From: Megaleporinus macrocephalus
Lineage: Eukaryota; Chordata; Actinopteri; Characiformes; Anostomidae
DNA length: 64,000 nt
Direction of reading: 5' to 3'
Assembly: GCA_021613375.1 (NCBI GenBank)
Contig: CM038716.1
Coordinates: forward strand, 18,607,524 to 18,671,523
In this document: positions 1-13,756 of the stretch, piece after piece
How the letters are laid out: every line of letters starts with the position of its first letter
Position numbering within the stretch: the stretch's first letter is position 1
Made by a program: the position numbers and the translations under genes
Notes under the pieces: generated by a model
The model's input: only the letters and a program-made list of their open reading frames with translations
What the model was told of the DNA's origin: nothing
The model's database searches: none

Positions 1-3000
1 ACAGTAAACATAATTAAATAACAGCACAATCTAACAGAAACTCGTTTGCATCAATTCCCTTTGCAGCTGAAGTCTAAAAAAGAAGCCATATACATGTTAA
101 ACACCAAGTTTTAATGAATTTTGTTGTGTTAACATTATAATATTGTCTGCTTCACAAGTAAATTCCTACTCAACTGTTCTTGTGGTATCTAGAAAAAAAT
201 CTAACAAAAATCATGAGTGACTGGTAATGTTACTGTTGACTTTTTTAATATAATTAAAGTATAGAATATTTAACTACAACACCCTCTATGCTGAACCAAC
301 TAGACCAATAACCACAATAAAATCAATAACAGTAGTTTTAACCAGCAGCACCACAAAAAAAGTTATGTGATAAGTCCCATTTAAATATATATAAATATAT
401 ATAGATTTACAAAGTAATTGTTAATTTATTAATGCTGTCAATTATACAACCTCCATTGCTGCTTACAGCCCTGAAAAAAAAAGAGACAATGGAACAGTAC
501 AAATCACCACTTTTGAATACTACTGTACTGATGGGTGTACTGATGGGTGTACTGATTAATATTTCAGGTCAGACAGATGAGATAGAGCCATACAGAAAAT
601 GTGCTAAAATAAAAAATCTAATCACTTTTATGTCATGATTCTACTGCCGTGGTTCAAGTTTTCATTAAAACCCCTGAAAGTTTCTCTTTTGGACGTTTCA
701 GCTTCGCAAGCTTATGAAAATAATTTTATATATGTGTATTATCTGCGATCACACTGCTGTAGTTGATCTTTCCTACATCAAAAAATCTAAAATTATTGTT
801 ATATATACATCAACAAAATTACAGGAATTGATCGTAAAGTAGTTCATGGAGAACTGACCCACAGTTCATCACTAGTCTTACTGTTTTCCACTTCCAGTCA
901 AGCAGAGGAAAAATGCAAAGCTTCTGATGCGGCCCTTTGTAACTGACTTTCTTTTAAAATGTGTGTTCAAGCCATTTCTCCTTTTAAAAGAGGGCCATGT
1001 TCCTATAGTTTCCATTAGTTGTAAACTGATGAGTATAATTAAGTGAGCTAAGGTTACATTATGTTAATAAAGCAACCCTAAAAAGAAACTTAGTGGAATC
1101 TAAGGAAGCAGAGGAACAGTACAGGAAGAAAGGAGGTTCTTGGTTTAAAAAAAAAAAACGGCGAGAACTGTTGTGGGACAGCGTAGAGCCTCAGGTCATG
1201 AGAAGTGTCAAAAACACATTTCCTCACGATGGGAAAGGGCACTATGCTTCATCACGGCTAACGCTGCCTGATAAAGCAAAATCAGTCCTCTTTACAACTA
1301 TTCACATGAGAGAGAAATGAGCTGGAGAGCACAGCAGGCAGTGGGCTGGACCATATAGCCTCGCACAAATATTTATACATGTTGTGCCACCAACTGGCCA
1401 GCTAGTAATATCATTAATGCACTTTAGCATTTTATTAAATGAACGAAGTCTAATACACTAATACATTATACCTAAATTGCTAATTTGCTAAATGGTCATC
1501 GGAAGATTATGGGTCTACTTTTGTATAAAAAGTGCAAAAAAAACAAAACAAAACAAACTGTGATTACCATTTATAAAACAGAAGCATAGTAAATATTCCA
1601 GTCAAATATAACTTAAGAGAAAAAAAATAAAACAATAATAAAATAAAAATGATAAAATATAAAAGCACAACAAAATAAAAAAGCCATTTTCTCCTTTTCA
1701 CCTAGAGCATAAACAAAATTCATAATGACTGAATCGTGATTTAAAAAACTACACAGACACTATTTAAACATTATTTATCAGCTGCATTAACAGTGATATT
1801 TTTTCAGAAGATGACAAACTTTTCCAAGACATTAAAATTAAAAAACAAGCTTCAAAACTAAATTTCAGTTTTCAGTTCCTCATATTTTCTACAAATACAC
1901 AGCTTCAAAATTTCATCATAATATTTTCTAAAACTATTAAAAAAATCCATTTGCACCAATCTCTACTACTGTGTCTTTAAGAGACTTGTAGGACAGGAAA
2001 CAATGCTGCTCGCTCTTAAGGAGAGCCCATTCATAAAACTCGGCACAAATTATAGAGTAGCTCCAGCCCTTTCGCTGGATTAGATTCATATCAAGACAAA
2101 ACTTAGCAGCACAGTTCTGGCCCTACGAGGTATTCGTCCTGCTCTCGGTGGAAAGGTCCCAAAGATCCAGCTGCAAGCACGCTGGCCTTGCCAGAGAAAC
2201 CTGAGAACACAGCGCCACACAAAGGGCAGAGAGGGCACAGCGCGTACGCCTGCGTTCAGCCTTGTACCATTAACACAACACACTATAACCAGAGCAATAA
2301 ATCATCAGGATAGCCAGTCTGAATGAGACGATACATGTGGTATGTTAAAACAAGCCCATGCCTTTGATGCCTGGGTTGATTGGATGCCTGATGTTTACTG
2401 AGCAGATGAGCGGCACTTTATCTTTAAGAGCCAGTTGTCTTGAAGTTTCGAGAGTGTGCGCGCCACAAAACGCAGAGGAGGCGGTGTGTGATTACAGAGA
2501 GTATGTTTGCTGGCTCTGCTGGAGCAGATCAAATCTGCTTGTCTGACTACAAGTCCCACACACAAACACAAATAAGACAGAGGTCAGTTGGTTGCTACAC
2601 TCAGCGTCCTGGTCTTTAACCAGCTCAGTTCACATGGCACCTGAATTTACAATAAAAAAAAAACACAGCAGCACTATTAATACACCGACACTACAACAGA
2701 GAAAATGAACGACCAATCAATTCTATACATCAGCTGTGTTGCTAACTGAGAGCAAGTTCAAATATTTAGGAGTTTACTTTATTACTTCGCAGGACTTCAA
2801 CACGGGTGGCCTTAGGGCCATGAAACAAACTAGCTGCGTAAATCTGAGACTCTTAAAAAGCCCTACTTCAAACTGCAGCAACCAGGTTTCTAAAAGCGTG
2901 ATGAATGACACAAAAAGATGTTCTTTCAGATAAAACAACCAAGAAACCCAAACACACTGGCTTTTGATTGCACACAAGAAGCTCGCCTGTATCATCTGTG

Positions 3001-3865
3001 AATTAGTTTTCCCACTTATTCCAGCCTGACTCTCTAACAAGACCACCAAGTTTTTCAAACTGAACCAACACTGAAACAACAGCCGAGCTAGAACTATAAA
3101 CGCAGCTGAGACTGAAAAGCCACGCTACAGTTTATTAAGACTTTCCATCCATAGCCCTAAATCCTGAAAAACAGGGGATGTGCTGATGGGATACAGAGCC
3201 ACATCAGCGGAGAAGTCCGTCGTATGAGCGGCAGTTAGCATCCAGTCAAACCAGCAAACAGCTCAATGCTGCACCTCTGTGCTGTAATGGTCACCGAGCC
3301 TGTGCACTAAAGAATCAGCATGCTCCGGAGAGATTGCACATGACCCGGACACAAAAGCTTCTATTGTGGGACTCTGCAACAATTCCAGTGTGTCCGTAGA
3401 GGGAAAAAATAAGCGCTACTAAAATAGAAAGGCAAAATTCCACAATTAAACAGGGAGCAGAGAAAGCTCAATTGTAGTTTCTATTTTTGCAGAAGCTTTG
3501 AAGGATGTGTACTTCCCCAGTTCCTTCCCCAAAATCAATGTGTTGTCACAGGCGACAATCACAAGGCTGATGTTATGGCTATTGTGCTGGAGCTTTTCAT
3601 ATCCATCATCTGATTTCTGCTGCCTGCTTCGCACACATGGACCTCGCTTTTCACAAAACATGCGGAAGAGCCGACTGAGAGCCGGATTTTAAAGACCTTT
3701 TTTAACACAAGTTGAGTTCACATCATAAGTATGGCTCCCTATTGAACAGAGTGAGAGGCTAACGTGAAACAAGATGGAAAAATTAAAGACGTTAAAGCCT
3801 AATAAAGAGCAGGTCCTTTCAAGAAAGTCAAGAAAGTGTAAATTATAATAAGCAATTAAAATCTT

Positions 3866-3891
3866 TATCTATCTATCTATCTATCTATATA

Positions 3892-3983
<92 letters not shown>
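3866..3983. repeat. (TATC)n-(TA)n compound microsatellite
   Basis: About five TATC units run into roughly 100 bp of nearly pure TA. It lies deep in an intron. The TA portion is long enough to be length-unstable and prone to cruciform formation. Confidence 0.97.
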
Positions 3984-3986
<3 letters not shown>

Positions 3987-4089
3987 CTGATCAGAATTTT
4001 CTTGAGCAGACTCAAAACTTGCTGATGTTATTTACTTTGAATTTAAGAGAATTCAGTGTTGGATTCAGGCTCTAAACCTGTAGATGCAG

Positions 4090-4950
4090 ATCTCGAGGTG
4101 GATTTGAATTTGGACTAAAAGTTCTGTTGCTGGTACTTCAGTTGTGCCTGCAATGCAAAACGTGACTCACATTTCTTATTTCATATCTATGCATTAGACC
4201 TATTGTCAAGAGACTGTGAGTTTGCCACGGTGATCGACACAATCAGACGTTAAACTTGATGTAGTTCGGGACAGGTTGAACTTGGACATAAAGTTATTGG
4301 GCTGAATTCAAATTAAGAACAAAACTTCAGTTGCTGGCATTTCAGCTGTGGCTGCGCAGCAATCATATAACTCCACCCACCCTCAGTAAAACTGTAATTA
4401 CATAGACAAAGAGAGTTTAGCACATAGAACTGACATAACATGAACCTGAAATACCGTTGTTTTCTCCTTCAAATACAAATCCTACATTTATAAAATCCTA
4501 GACTGTTATATAACAGTTTGATTAATACTTACACCCCAAAATTTACAACAAAATTGATGGATCGTGGGAAGAAATGTATGTTCCAGATTGTGAAGGTGAT
4601 GTAGGCACTATCAATACCAAAACACTGCCAGCAGGCATGGTTTCTGTTGACATTTAAAAAAACTTGAAGTTGGCTTCCTATTCACCAGCTTCTGTTCTGC
4701 TTCATCTTTAATACCAGAGCATGTTTAGCTCACCCTAACAGGCAGGACAGCTTGTTTCATTCTAGGAGCAAATCACACTGTAGGAAATCAGGAAAGTGTG
4801 ACTTTGATCTCCACCAGTGCCACAGCCATCTACTTAATCAAACTCTAAGCTTGATGTATGTCAGGACGAGTCAGACTGAAAGTTGTAAGGCTGGATTAGA
4901 AATGGTACTAAAATTTGAAGACATCATTGCAGTACTAAATGCTTAAGCTA
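4090..4950. repeat. Divergent local repeats
   Basis: Three segments (about 4090-4180, 4240-4380 and 4800-4950) share imperfect strings such as the aacttgatgta and gttgctgg-cttcag-tg-gcctgc patterns. This suggests old local duplication or several copies of one interspersed repeat. The match was judged by eye and is weak. Confidence 0.35.
4415..4650 (+). repeat. Dispersed repeat, copy 1
   Basis: This stretch resembles 30855-31110 in the same orientation. Shared strings include cagaactgaca/tagaactgaca, aaatacaaatccta and cagtt-gattaata-tta, and a downstream ttcca-ttgtgaa segment. The family is unknown. It is probably an old DNA transposon or SINE fragment. Confidence 0.5.
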
Positions 4951-6937
4951 CAGCTTTAAAAGGGGCTGATGATGCTGCATAAAGAGCTGTAAATAAATAA
5001 ATAAAGTGATGCCAAAGAGGATGAATGCCTACCGGGATACAAGTAGCAGAGTCATTATAGTTCAGAATAAGGGCCCTTAGGAGAGAGACTCATGAGGCCT
5101 ACGGGGACCACAGAAAGAGGAAGACAGAACTTCTCTCTCCTACGCATAAAATAAAATAAAATAAAATACACATGGCAGGCTTAAACTATACATTTGCACT
5201 TTATTTAATATATACACCACCATGTCTTTGACTCTATCAGCGTAAAGTTGTCACTTGATGGCTGCAGGCCAAGGATGAAAGGACAAGCTAGTGGAGAGGT
5301 GGCAGTAGTACCCTGCTTTAAAAGGTGAGTCTGATTTATGTAACGGTTCATCATGTTCATTTTCTGTAATATTATTTATTACTAAGTTTATTATTTAACA
5401 TATAATCCAGTAAACATCCAATTAAAACGTAAAATTACAAATTACTTTAATCAAGTTACGAAAGTAAGGAACTGAAGTGTGCACACAGCCCTGTTTATGC
5501 TACAATGTATCGTCATGTTATCTGCATATACAGTTAAAACACTGTGTTTGAATCAGAATACGTTCTGATCTAGCTGTTCTGATCAAGTGAAGCACACATT
5601 GCACCCATCAGACGCAAATGGCAAGTGTGAACAGAACCTGGTAATTCAGTAGAGAGATGAATCATGAGGGTTTAAGCATGATAAAATGTAGAACAGAAAT
5701 GATACTGTTTTGCCTGCATAGCAACACATACAGTCTAATACAGTACATACTAAATATGTATGCTGTTTAAAATGTATAGGTTGAAACATGGAAGATTGCA
5801 CAACCTTACCAGGGTCTTTTCAGTGTGTTCAACTTTATCAGTTCTTATCAGTCAGTTTAGACCACAGGACCACTGTTACCTGGATATTAGCAGTTGACAG
5901 ACTTTGTTTTCAACAGGGTCTTCAGGCATCATATAGCAATTTAATTAGGGATGCATTTTTTTCCTAATCTAAGCACTTAAATAGTCCCAGCCAATCCAGA
6001 GTTCAGTTCAGTATTTGTGTTTTCATAGATAATACAGCTGATAGATAATGCTCTGCCAAGTAACACTACAGTTCAGTTTAGTGTAAGCATAATGTGACAG
6101 TGATTTTTTCTTTTTTTTTTTTTTTTTCAATTTTATACTGTGGATTATAGTGAGAGCTTATAATCAAATCTAACTGCCCAATTTAATAATTTATTCTGCA
6201 GTCCTGGCCCTCCAGGGCCTAAAGTTCAAAAATCGTATCATATAATTTAAAAGGTTAGAAAAAATTATGAGTAAGAGCAAATAATAATTTATGGAATCCT
6301 CAAACAAGCTGGATGAGCTATGTGTATGTGATATAGGACCAGTGATGACGCTTCAGAGTCACTTCAGAGGTCTCCACAAACACCTGATGGGACGCTGGAG
6401 TCTCCAGAGCACACACCAGTAGGGTGCGTTTAGTGTGTGTGGGGTATTGATTAATCAGACTGCTGCCTCTGTGGACCTCAGAGTGCTGATCGGTAAACAG
6501 AATCGACAGGCACGCCAGCTCCTGTGGCAATCAGCGCAGTGTGTTTCTGTCTGTCAGTCAAGTGTGTTTGTAGCCATGGACAGTGTTTGACAAATACAGT
6601 GGGTACAGAGCACATCACACAGTGCTGTGACACGGAGGTCAGTGGGCCCAAGGGCAAAGTCTTCTAAGTTGACATGTTTAACTCCCTGATAACAACAGTC
6701 TTCTGAAGAGACTTTCAGTTAGATTTTCAGATTCATCTACATACAAAATAAACAGCATTAAAGCATGTCCTTATGGTGGAATCTAGGTTATGTGACATGG
6801 GCGATGGATCATGTCTGATCACTGAATTCTACTTGGATGTTTCCACTCTTTAAATTACATGCTATAACAAACAAGGACTCTCATTCATTGTTGTCAAATG
6901 TAAATTTTTTTTAACTGCAGTATTAGGGTGTGAGTCA

Positions 6938-7432
<495 letters not shown>

Positions 7433-10400
7433 CTATTAACATCTAGTAATGCTTTACTCAATATTGAATGTCCCTCTTATTGATGGGCTAATTTAAATAG
7501 TAAACAGGTAAATAAAAGAATAAAAGCTGGTCAGTAAAAGCCTTAAACACTGGTTTCCTACAATGTGTTCAGTACACTCTTAAACCATGCTAACCGCTCT
7601 TCTTCTGTCCATAGCAGTTTGTCACCTCTACAAAAAAAATCACTTGTTCCAATCCAGCCAACCCACTTGGAAAGGTTTGGTTGTTCTGCAGTTGTTGATT
7701 TTGCTGTTGTTGATAACAACAAAAATCTAATCATTTCTAATGGGTAATGAGCAATTTGCACTCAGTACATTTGAGATATCAATTTAAACTCTTTATATCT
7801 TATATATGCTGTTTGAAGAAACACTAACACTTATTACCTCACTGCCAACTGCAGGCAACACCTGCTAATAGCACCATGTAGCACATCTTAGATATAAATG
7901 AATGTTTGAAAATGTTTGAAGGGAACATTGTGCGTCAGACTCTGGGTTACCGATATTAGGAAATCAATGTTTAAGACTTTTCCAGGATACTTTCCTTTAT
8001 AAACACTTACATAAGTTCTAGTACGGCAAGAAGCTGCCCTGTGTTATTGTAGCCTTGCTCTAAACAACATTCCAACACAGCATCCAAGTTATCCTAATGT
8101 GACCCTATAGCATTACAAACAAAACAGGCCAGAATAAAATCTCAAACTAGCTATCAGCATAAAAAAATATAATAAAATAATATAACTTGAGAAGCTGACC
8201 TTATTCCTTTTCTCACTAATATTTTAATAACATTTTATTAACTTTCTTATTTCCTGGTGTTTACCAAGACAGGAAAACAACGAAGTGATGTATGGACAGG
8301 TTCTCTGAGACCTGTGGGAACCCTGACACCCATTGGACAAAGAAGTTTGACGTGAGTGAAATGCGAGTAATTTGCTCTCCATGCCAACAGCTGAGATCCT
8401 GTAATCTGTGTAGAGTATAGACTCCAGCAAGGGCCGTCAGCAGAGAGAGTTTACCATCTCAGAGATAATATCTGTTCAAAAATGTAAGACATGTGACGAG
8501 CGGGAAGAATGAGAGAGGTGTTGATTATCAGCGGCAGGGTGACTCAGGGAGGGCTAGAAGGTTCAGGTATGATACAGGTCACTAGAGCTCAGCATGCCAG
8601 GCCTGAATTCCTCTCCGCACTTCTGGACCGGCCGTTTCATCTGCGGCCATCACACAGAACAGCCCTGAGCACAAGAGGGCCGCTAGCCCATCCTGTGCAT
8701 TCCAGCAGGGTCTCATGCAGGATGGCTCAAGCCACACACACTCCTGATTAAAGCGGAGGCTTTAATCTGGAGTGGCAGAGATAAGATTCCCGCTGTGGCG
8801 TCTGTGGAAGTCTGGTTGTGCCACTGCTGAAGCCTCGAGTCAGAGCCTTACAGGAACACTGGCTTATCCAAAACGCCCGTCCATGACACTTTGCCCTCCA
8901 TAACAGCATTTTTGGCCGCACCTTCTGTGAGAGTAGCCATCACCTACAGGAATGTGCTAGGCCTGTCTGGCGCCCTATCAGATCCTCGGTCATTTCAGCC
9001 TATCAGTCTCGCATCGGTCTGGCTATGATACTGATAAGCAATTCAATGGCAGCAAAGCTCAGTGACCACTTCCTGAGGTGACATCACTCCATTCTTTCTC
9101 ACAAAGGTGTCTCTGGCTTATGTCTTTATCAGCCATGTAGATTTGAAGATATAAACATTTCCAAGGCAAACAAAATCAACCCTTTGAAAGAGTTCATCAG
9201 AAGAAAAACAGCACATGCTCACTGGTCAGTAAGAAAGCCCCGAGTCATGCGCAACGCTGGCCTTCGGTGGGGTGGTATTTACCTCAATGCTCAATGAGGT
9301 CACTTCTGAGAGCTTTCTAGTAGTCAGAGCAAGCCCAGTCAGCCAGCCAGGCAGCGCGATAAGCCTGAGTGCCTGTGTCCACCCACAGGGCATTATCAAT
9401 GTTCTTGTTTCTTCTGCTCAAGATAATGCGTCTCGGAGGGTGCATGCTCTCTGCTGGTTGTGCTGTTCACAATACCAGATCAAAGCCTACGCACTGCCAG
9501 GCAGCAAACCTGCCGTTAGCCTCTGACAGATTAACTGAGAGAGGCTGCAGTGCAGCCCAAGCCTGGGCCCACAGAGGGAAGGAAACGTGAATGATTTGCA
9601 TGGTCTGTTCCACATCATGCCTTCAGGGATCATTCAACTTAACAGTGGGACTAGTGTTTAGAGGTATTGATAAAATTCAATATCACAACAGCCTCCAAAT
9701 ATATCACAGTACTGCAATGTCAGAGAATGTTTATCTTTTTCATTAATGAACCCATTGCTGCTGAGTAATGGTACTAATGGTAATGGTAGAAATGGTTCTG
9801 CTTCACCTATAATGTATCATAAACATCAACCATACAAAAAACACATTTCTATAAAACCACGAAACTTGCTGTTTATCAAGCTTATACATGTTGTAGGTAA
9901 GTTAATATACATCAATAATAAAAAATTACATGATAAATGATTAACGGCACTTTTTTATGCACTGACCTAATTTTACCCTACAAACCATCTATAGCAGTGC
10001 AGGCTAAAGCTCCTCACACGCTGTAGGCTGCTCTGACAGAATCTGCTACAGTAGCTCTTGCGTTAAAATGCAGCTTTTTTTAATTCTTTATCAACCTACA
10101 CTAAGCAGTGCTCGTGGGAGACCTGAGGATAAATTAATAAGCAGCAAACCAGCGATCCACTTTTCTGCTGCTTTTGTTACCGTTGCCCTCCAGAGACTCC
10201 ACTGTTACAAGAATCCAGAAGCTGTGACGGAGAGCGAGAATTGGACCCACTGAGTGTATATAGGAGATAGATATACCCTCAATGGTTGGAACAGGCAGCC
10301 ACATGCACAAATCAGCAATGAATATTAGAAGCTACATTCACAAACAATACATTCTAACAGAGCTCATTTCGTCCATACCAACCAAAACATATAGATTTTA

Positions 10401-10814
10401 AATTAGAATATACATTGATGCAAATAAGATTGTATAAAAATATGCTTAATCATGACTGATTTGAAAATTATTATTGGAGATTGGAAATAATATGATGCAA
10501 TAATCATTGTTGCTGTTTATCAAAATCAATAAATCAAAAAAATTCTATAGACAGTGTTCACCAATCAGCCATAACATTAAAATCATCCTTGACTATCCAG
10601 ACTATAGCTCATCTGTTTCTCAGCATACTTTGCTAGCCTCCTGTCACCCAGATTATTCTCAGCACTGCAGTAACAGTGATGTTGTGCTGGTGTGAGTGGA
10701 TCAGATACAGCAGTGCTGCTGGAGTTTTTAAACACCTCAGCGTCACTGCTAGACTGATAATAGTCCATCAACCAAAACTATCCAGACAGCAGAGCCCTGT
10801 GACCACTGATGAAG

Positions 10815-11290
10815 GACTAGAGGTTTATGGTAAATGGTAAACGGTATAAGGACCAGAGGTTTATGGTAAATGGTAAACGGTATAAGGACCAGAGGTTTAT
10901 GGTAAATGATAAATGGTATAAGGACCAGAGGTTTATGGTAAATGGTAAATGGTATAAGGACCAGAGGTTTATGGTAAATGGTAAATGGTATAAGGAGCAG
11001 AGGTTTATGGTAAATGGTATAAGGACCAGAGGTTTATGGTAAATGGTAAATGGTATAAGGACCAGAGGTTTATGGTAAATGGTATAAGGACCAGAGGTTT
11101 ATGGTAAATGGTAAATGGTATAAGGACCAGAGGTTTATGGTAAATGGTAAATGGTATAAGGACCAGAGGTTTATGGTAAATGGTAAATGGTATAAGGACC
11201 AGAGGTTTATGGTAAATGGTAAATGGTATAAGGACCAGAGGTTTATGGTAAATGGTAAATGGTATAAGGACCAGAGGTTTATGGTAAACT
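10815..11290. repeat. 36-bp minisatellite
   Basis: About thirteen copies of a unit built from aggtttatgg, taaatgg (usually twice) and tataaggaccag. Some copies lack one taaatgg and are 29 bp. The unit is a multiple of three and free of stops on both strands, so it looks like a repeat protein (MVNGKWYKDQRF on plus, YHKPLVLIPFTI on minus). There is no start context, flanking domain or family match, and it is best read as satellite DNA. Confidence 0.95.
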
Positions 11291-11799
11291 GAGATGTTGG
11301 TGCTGTTGTCCCACCACTTCATGCGATCACACAGGTATGTTGACGGTGGAGTGGGGGGATCCCAGTGTCTCAAGGTGGTCTCATGTCCATCTTACCTTTT
11401 GGTTCTCTCCTTTTAGTTTAGGCTGTTTTAGTTAGATCTGCTGGAGTCACCAGCCACACTCTGAATGTGTGAAATTCTGAATGTTCATATTCTTTACAGT
11501 CATACTCCCGAGCCGAACTAACTTTCTCTTTACTCTTCCTGAGGTAATGACTGTCCTGCCGTCTGTTGGAGGACTGACCATCAGGGCCTCCTCCTCACCC
11601 ATCACCAGCCAGCTCACCTGCCCATTTGTGTCAACTGCTACACCCTGAGTTACATCACTGTGCCATCTAGATGCGCCACCAGTGAGATAGTTCACGCCCA
11701 CTTTACATAAAGACTCCGTCATAGACTGCCTCAGTCAGAGACTGCCTCTACCAGAGACTCCTTTCTTTGGAGTTTAGTTTATTAAACTGTAAATACTGT

Positions 11800-11973
11800 T
11801 TGACCAGAGGAGGACGGGTCTCCAGTTGTGAGTCTAGGTTCCTCCCAAGGTTTCTTCCTCCAGATGAGGGAGGGGGTATATGTTGCAACTGTCTGTTTTC
11901 AAAACTCTGTAAAGCTACTTTGAGACAACATCGTTGTAAAAAGTGCTATATAAAGAAACTTGACTTGATGATG
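11800..11973 (+). mobile_element. Retroposon-like 3' tail inside the foldback element
   Basis: The sequence runs from a ggttcctcccaaggtttcttcc-like motif to ctttgagacaacat and aaaaagtgctatataaa, ending in short cttga repeats. This arrangement is characteristic of a common fish retroposon end. The 5' limit is unclear. Confidence 0.6.
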
Positions 11974-13621
11974 ACCTGCATAACTGTGCAGCAACAGACG
12001 ATCTGTTGTTTCTGCCTTTACATCTAAAAGGTGAACCAACAAGGCAGGTGTGTCTATGTGTGACATCATGTTCTAGCAGCACTGCTGTGCCTGATCCACA
12101 CGTACCAGCTTAAGACACACTAACAAACCAACACCACATCATCAGTGACACTACAGTGCTGAGAATGATCCACTACCTAAGTACTATCGCCCCAGTGGGG
12201 GTCCTGACCTTTGAAGAACAGGGTGAAAGTGGGCTAACAACATACGCATAGAAATGGACAACAGTCAGTAACTGTGGAACTACAGAGGGCTTCTATATGG
12301 TTAATAGAGCAGATACAACAGAAAATGAGTGTAAATACATAAAGGTGGTTTTACTTTTATGGCTGGTGTATAATCATCCAATGCAAGAGCCTTAAACATC
12401 TCTCACCAGCATTCTCAACTTGCTTCACAGAAACAAGGACCTTTTACTCAAAGGAAAAAGAACAGAGCAAAGTTTCTCCTATAGACATAACACAGAAGTG
12501 ATTACATTAAAGTGAAAATTCTCAGGCAGACATAACACCTGACTTGCCAACACCTTTCACCCTTGCATCACGCTCATAGGCAGAGCTTCCATTGCAGCCA
12601 ATGGTAAAGCATTAATCAGTCATTATGGTATCAATATTTGTAAGCGTGAGGGGAAAATATAATTTAAACTAGGAAAAAATGGCAGGTATGCTTTTAGAGA
12701 TTGTGGTGAGATGGAATGTGTCAGCGTTTGCGAGAGGCCTGCATGCTGGAGCAGAGAGCAGCTTTGTGCACATATCCAAACATGACACTGGCTGAATAAG
12801 TAAGGGTACAGGCCTCTAGGGATAAATATTAGTTCTGCTTAAGCAAATAAAACCTCTCAAGTTGCCAACTAAAAAGGACATTTTGGTGTAACAGCTGCAA
12901 GACCCAACTGGTGGAACAGCTTTCAGGAAAGATGAAAACCTAAATCACTGCAGCTATTCCTCCACACTGATTTGTGCAATAACATAATAAACAATAAAAG
13001 TAAATCAAACTTTTAAAAATGCAAGAAGGGGTTACTGGTTCCTGAAGAATGCTGATAATCAGTTGTGTCCTCAGTTGCCCAGACTGTCGAGATGAGTGGA
13101 TGAATTCAGACAGTTTAACTGTCCACACTAAAATAAATTCTGAGTACATCATTTCACTTTGCATTGAAAACTGTGAAACCAAAAGAATGCAGTTAATACA
13201 ACAAAGCACAAAATCAAACTACTGGGTTTGTCTATCCTGGAATGAACTTCAGTCCACCGCCACTGCTGCATTCACCTCACCACACAGTGCATCCACCTGC
13301 TCGCACCACTGTGGTCAGTATCTGGAGCAGAGCCAGGTTCCTCTGGGAGGGATAATGAAGACTGCAGGCCTGACATATACGAATGCACATATAGCCCCTC
13401 TCAAGACGTTCACAGCAAGGTGGAAAACACATTTTCAAACTGGTCTGAGACCACTAGCCGCTCCAGAAACAACTAATTTATTTTTCAGGCGAATCACAAC
13501 AGGTCATCTGCCTCTGGAGAGACTGTCGTCGCTTCATCTCGAGGCCATGCTGCCTTGAGCGTTAGATGCTGCTGATTCCGGCGTTAAAGATAAAGTCCAC
13601 TTAAAGATAAATCAAACTGAC

Positions 13622-13756
13622 CTTTCCAAAGTGCAGCATGACGTATAAGCATTTTCATTTTGTCTGGGTCTTCTTGAAATAACGACCAGTCATAGCTTTT
13701 ATTTTCGTACGTGCACCCAGTTTCACAGCGAGCAAAGCACAGAATACGCTGATCAT
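13622..13756 (-). CDS. Possible unassigned coding exon (weak)
   Basis: An open minus-strand segment with a CTTTCAG acceptor and an AAAG|GTCAGT donor would encode 45 residues, including ILCFARCETGC and YENKSYDWSLFQEDPDKMK. The composition (spaced cysteines, a Trp after an Asn-Lys-Ser glycosylation-type site) is less random than most frames here and loosely recalls an immunoglobulin-like strand. I cannot assign a family. Its phase does not join directly to the 15409-15618 segment. It may be chance. Confidence 0.12.

Larger units (their letters stand above)
10555..12372. mobile_element. Non-autonomous foldback DNA element with internal insertions
   Basis: The left arm (about 10555-10724) and right arm (about 12069-12372) are long inverted repeats of one another. 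The outermost parts read accaatcagccataacatt on the left and caccagccataaaag on the right in reverse complement. Inner parts share attctcagcactg and cagcagtgctgct. This terminal sequence is familiar from an abundant fish repeat family whose copies begin and end with the ataacattaaaaccacct-like motif. The arms enclose a 36-bp minisatellite and a retroposon-like tail. No transposase frame is present. Confidence 0.75.

Noticed and set aside
10827..11373. Repeat-protein frames of 63-122 codons
   Set aside because: They arise from the 36-bp minisatellite lacking stops, with no independent gene features.
13049..13558. 169-codon plus-strand frame
   Set aside because: The longest frame in the window, but it has no recognisable domain, and its composition looks like random translation.
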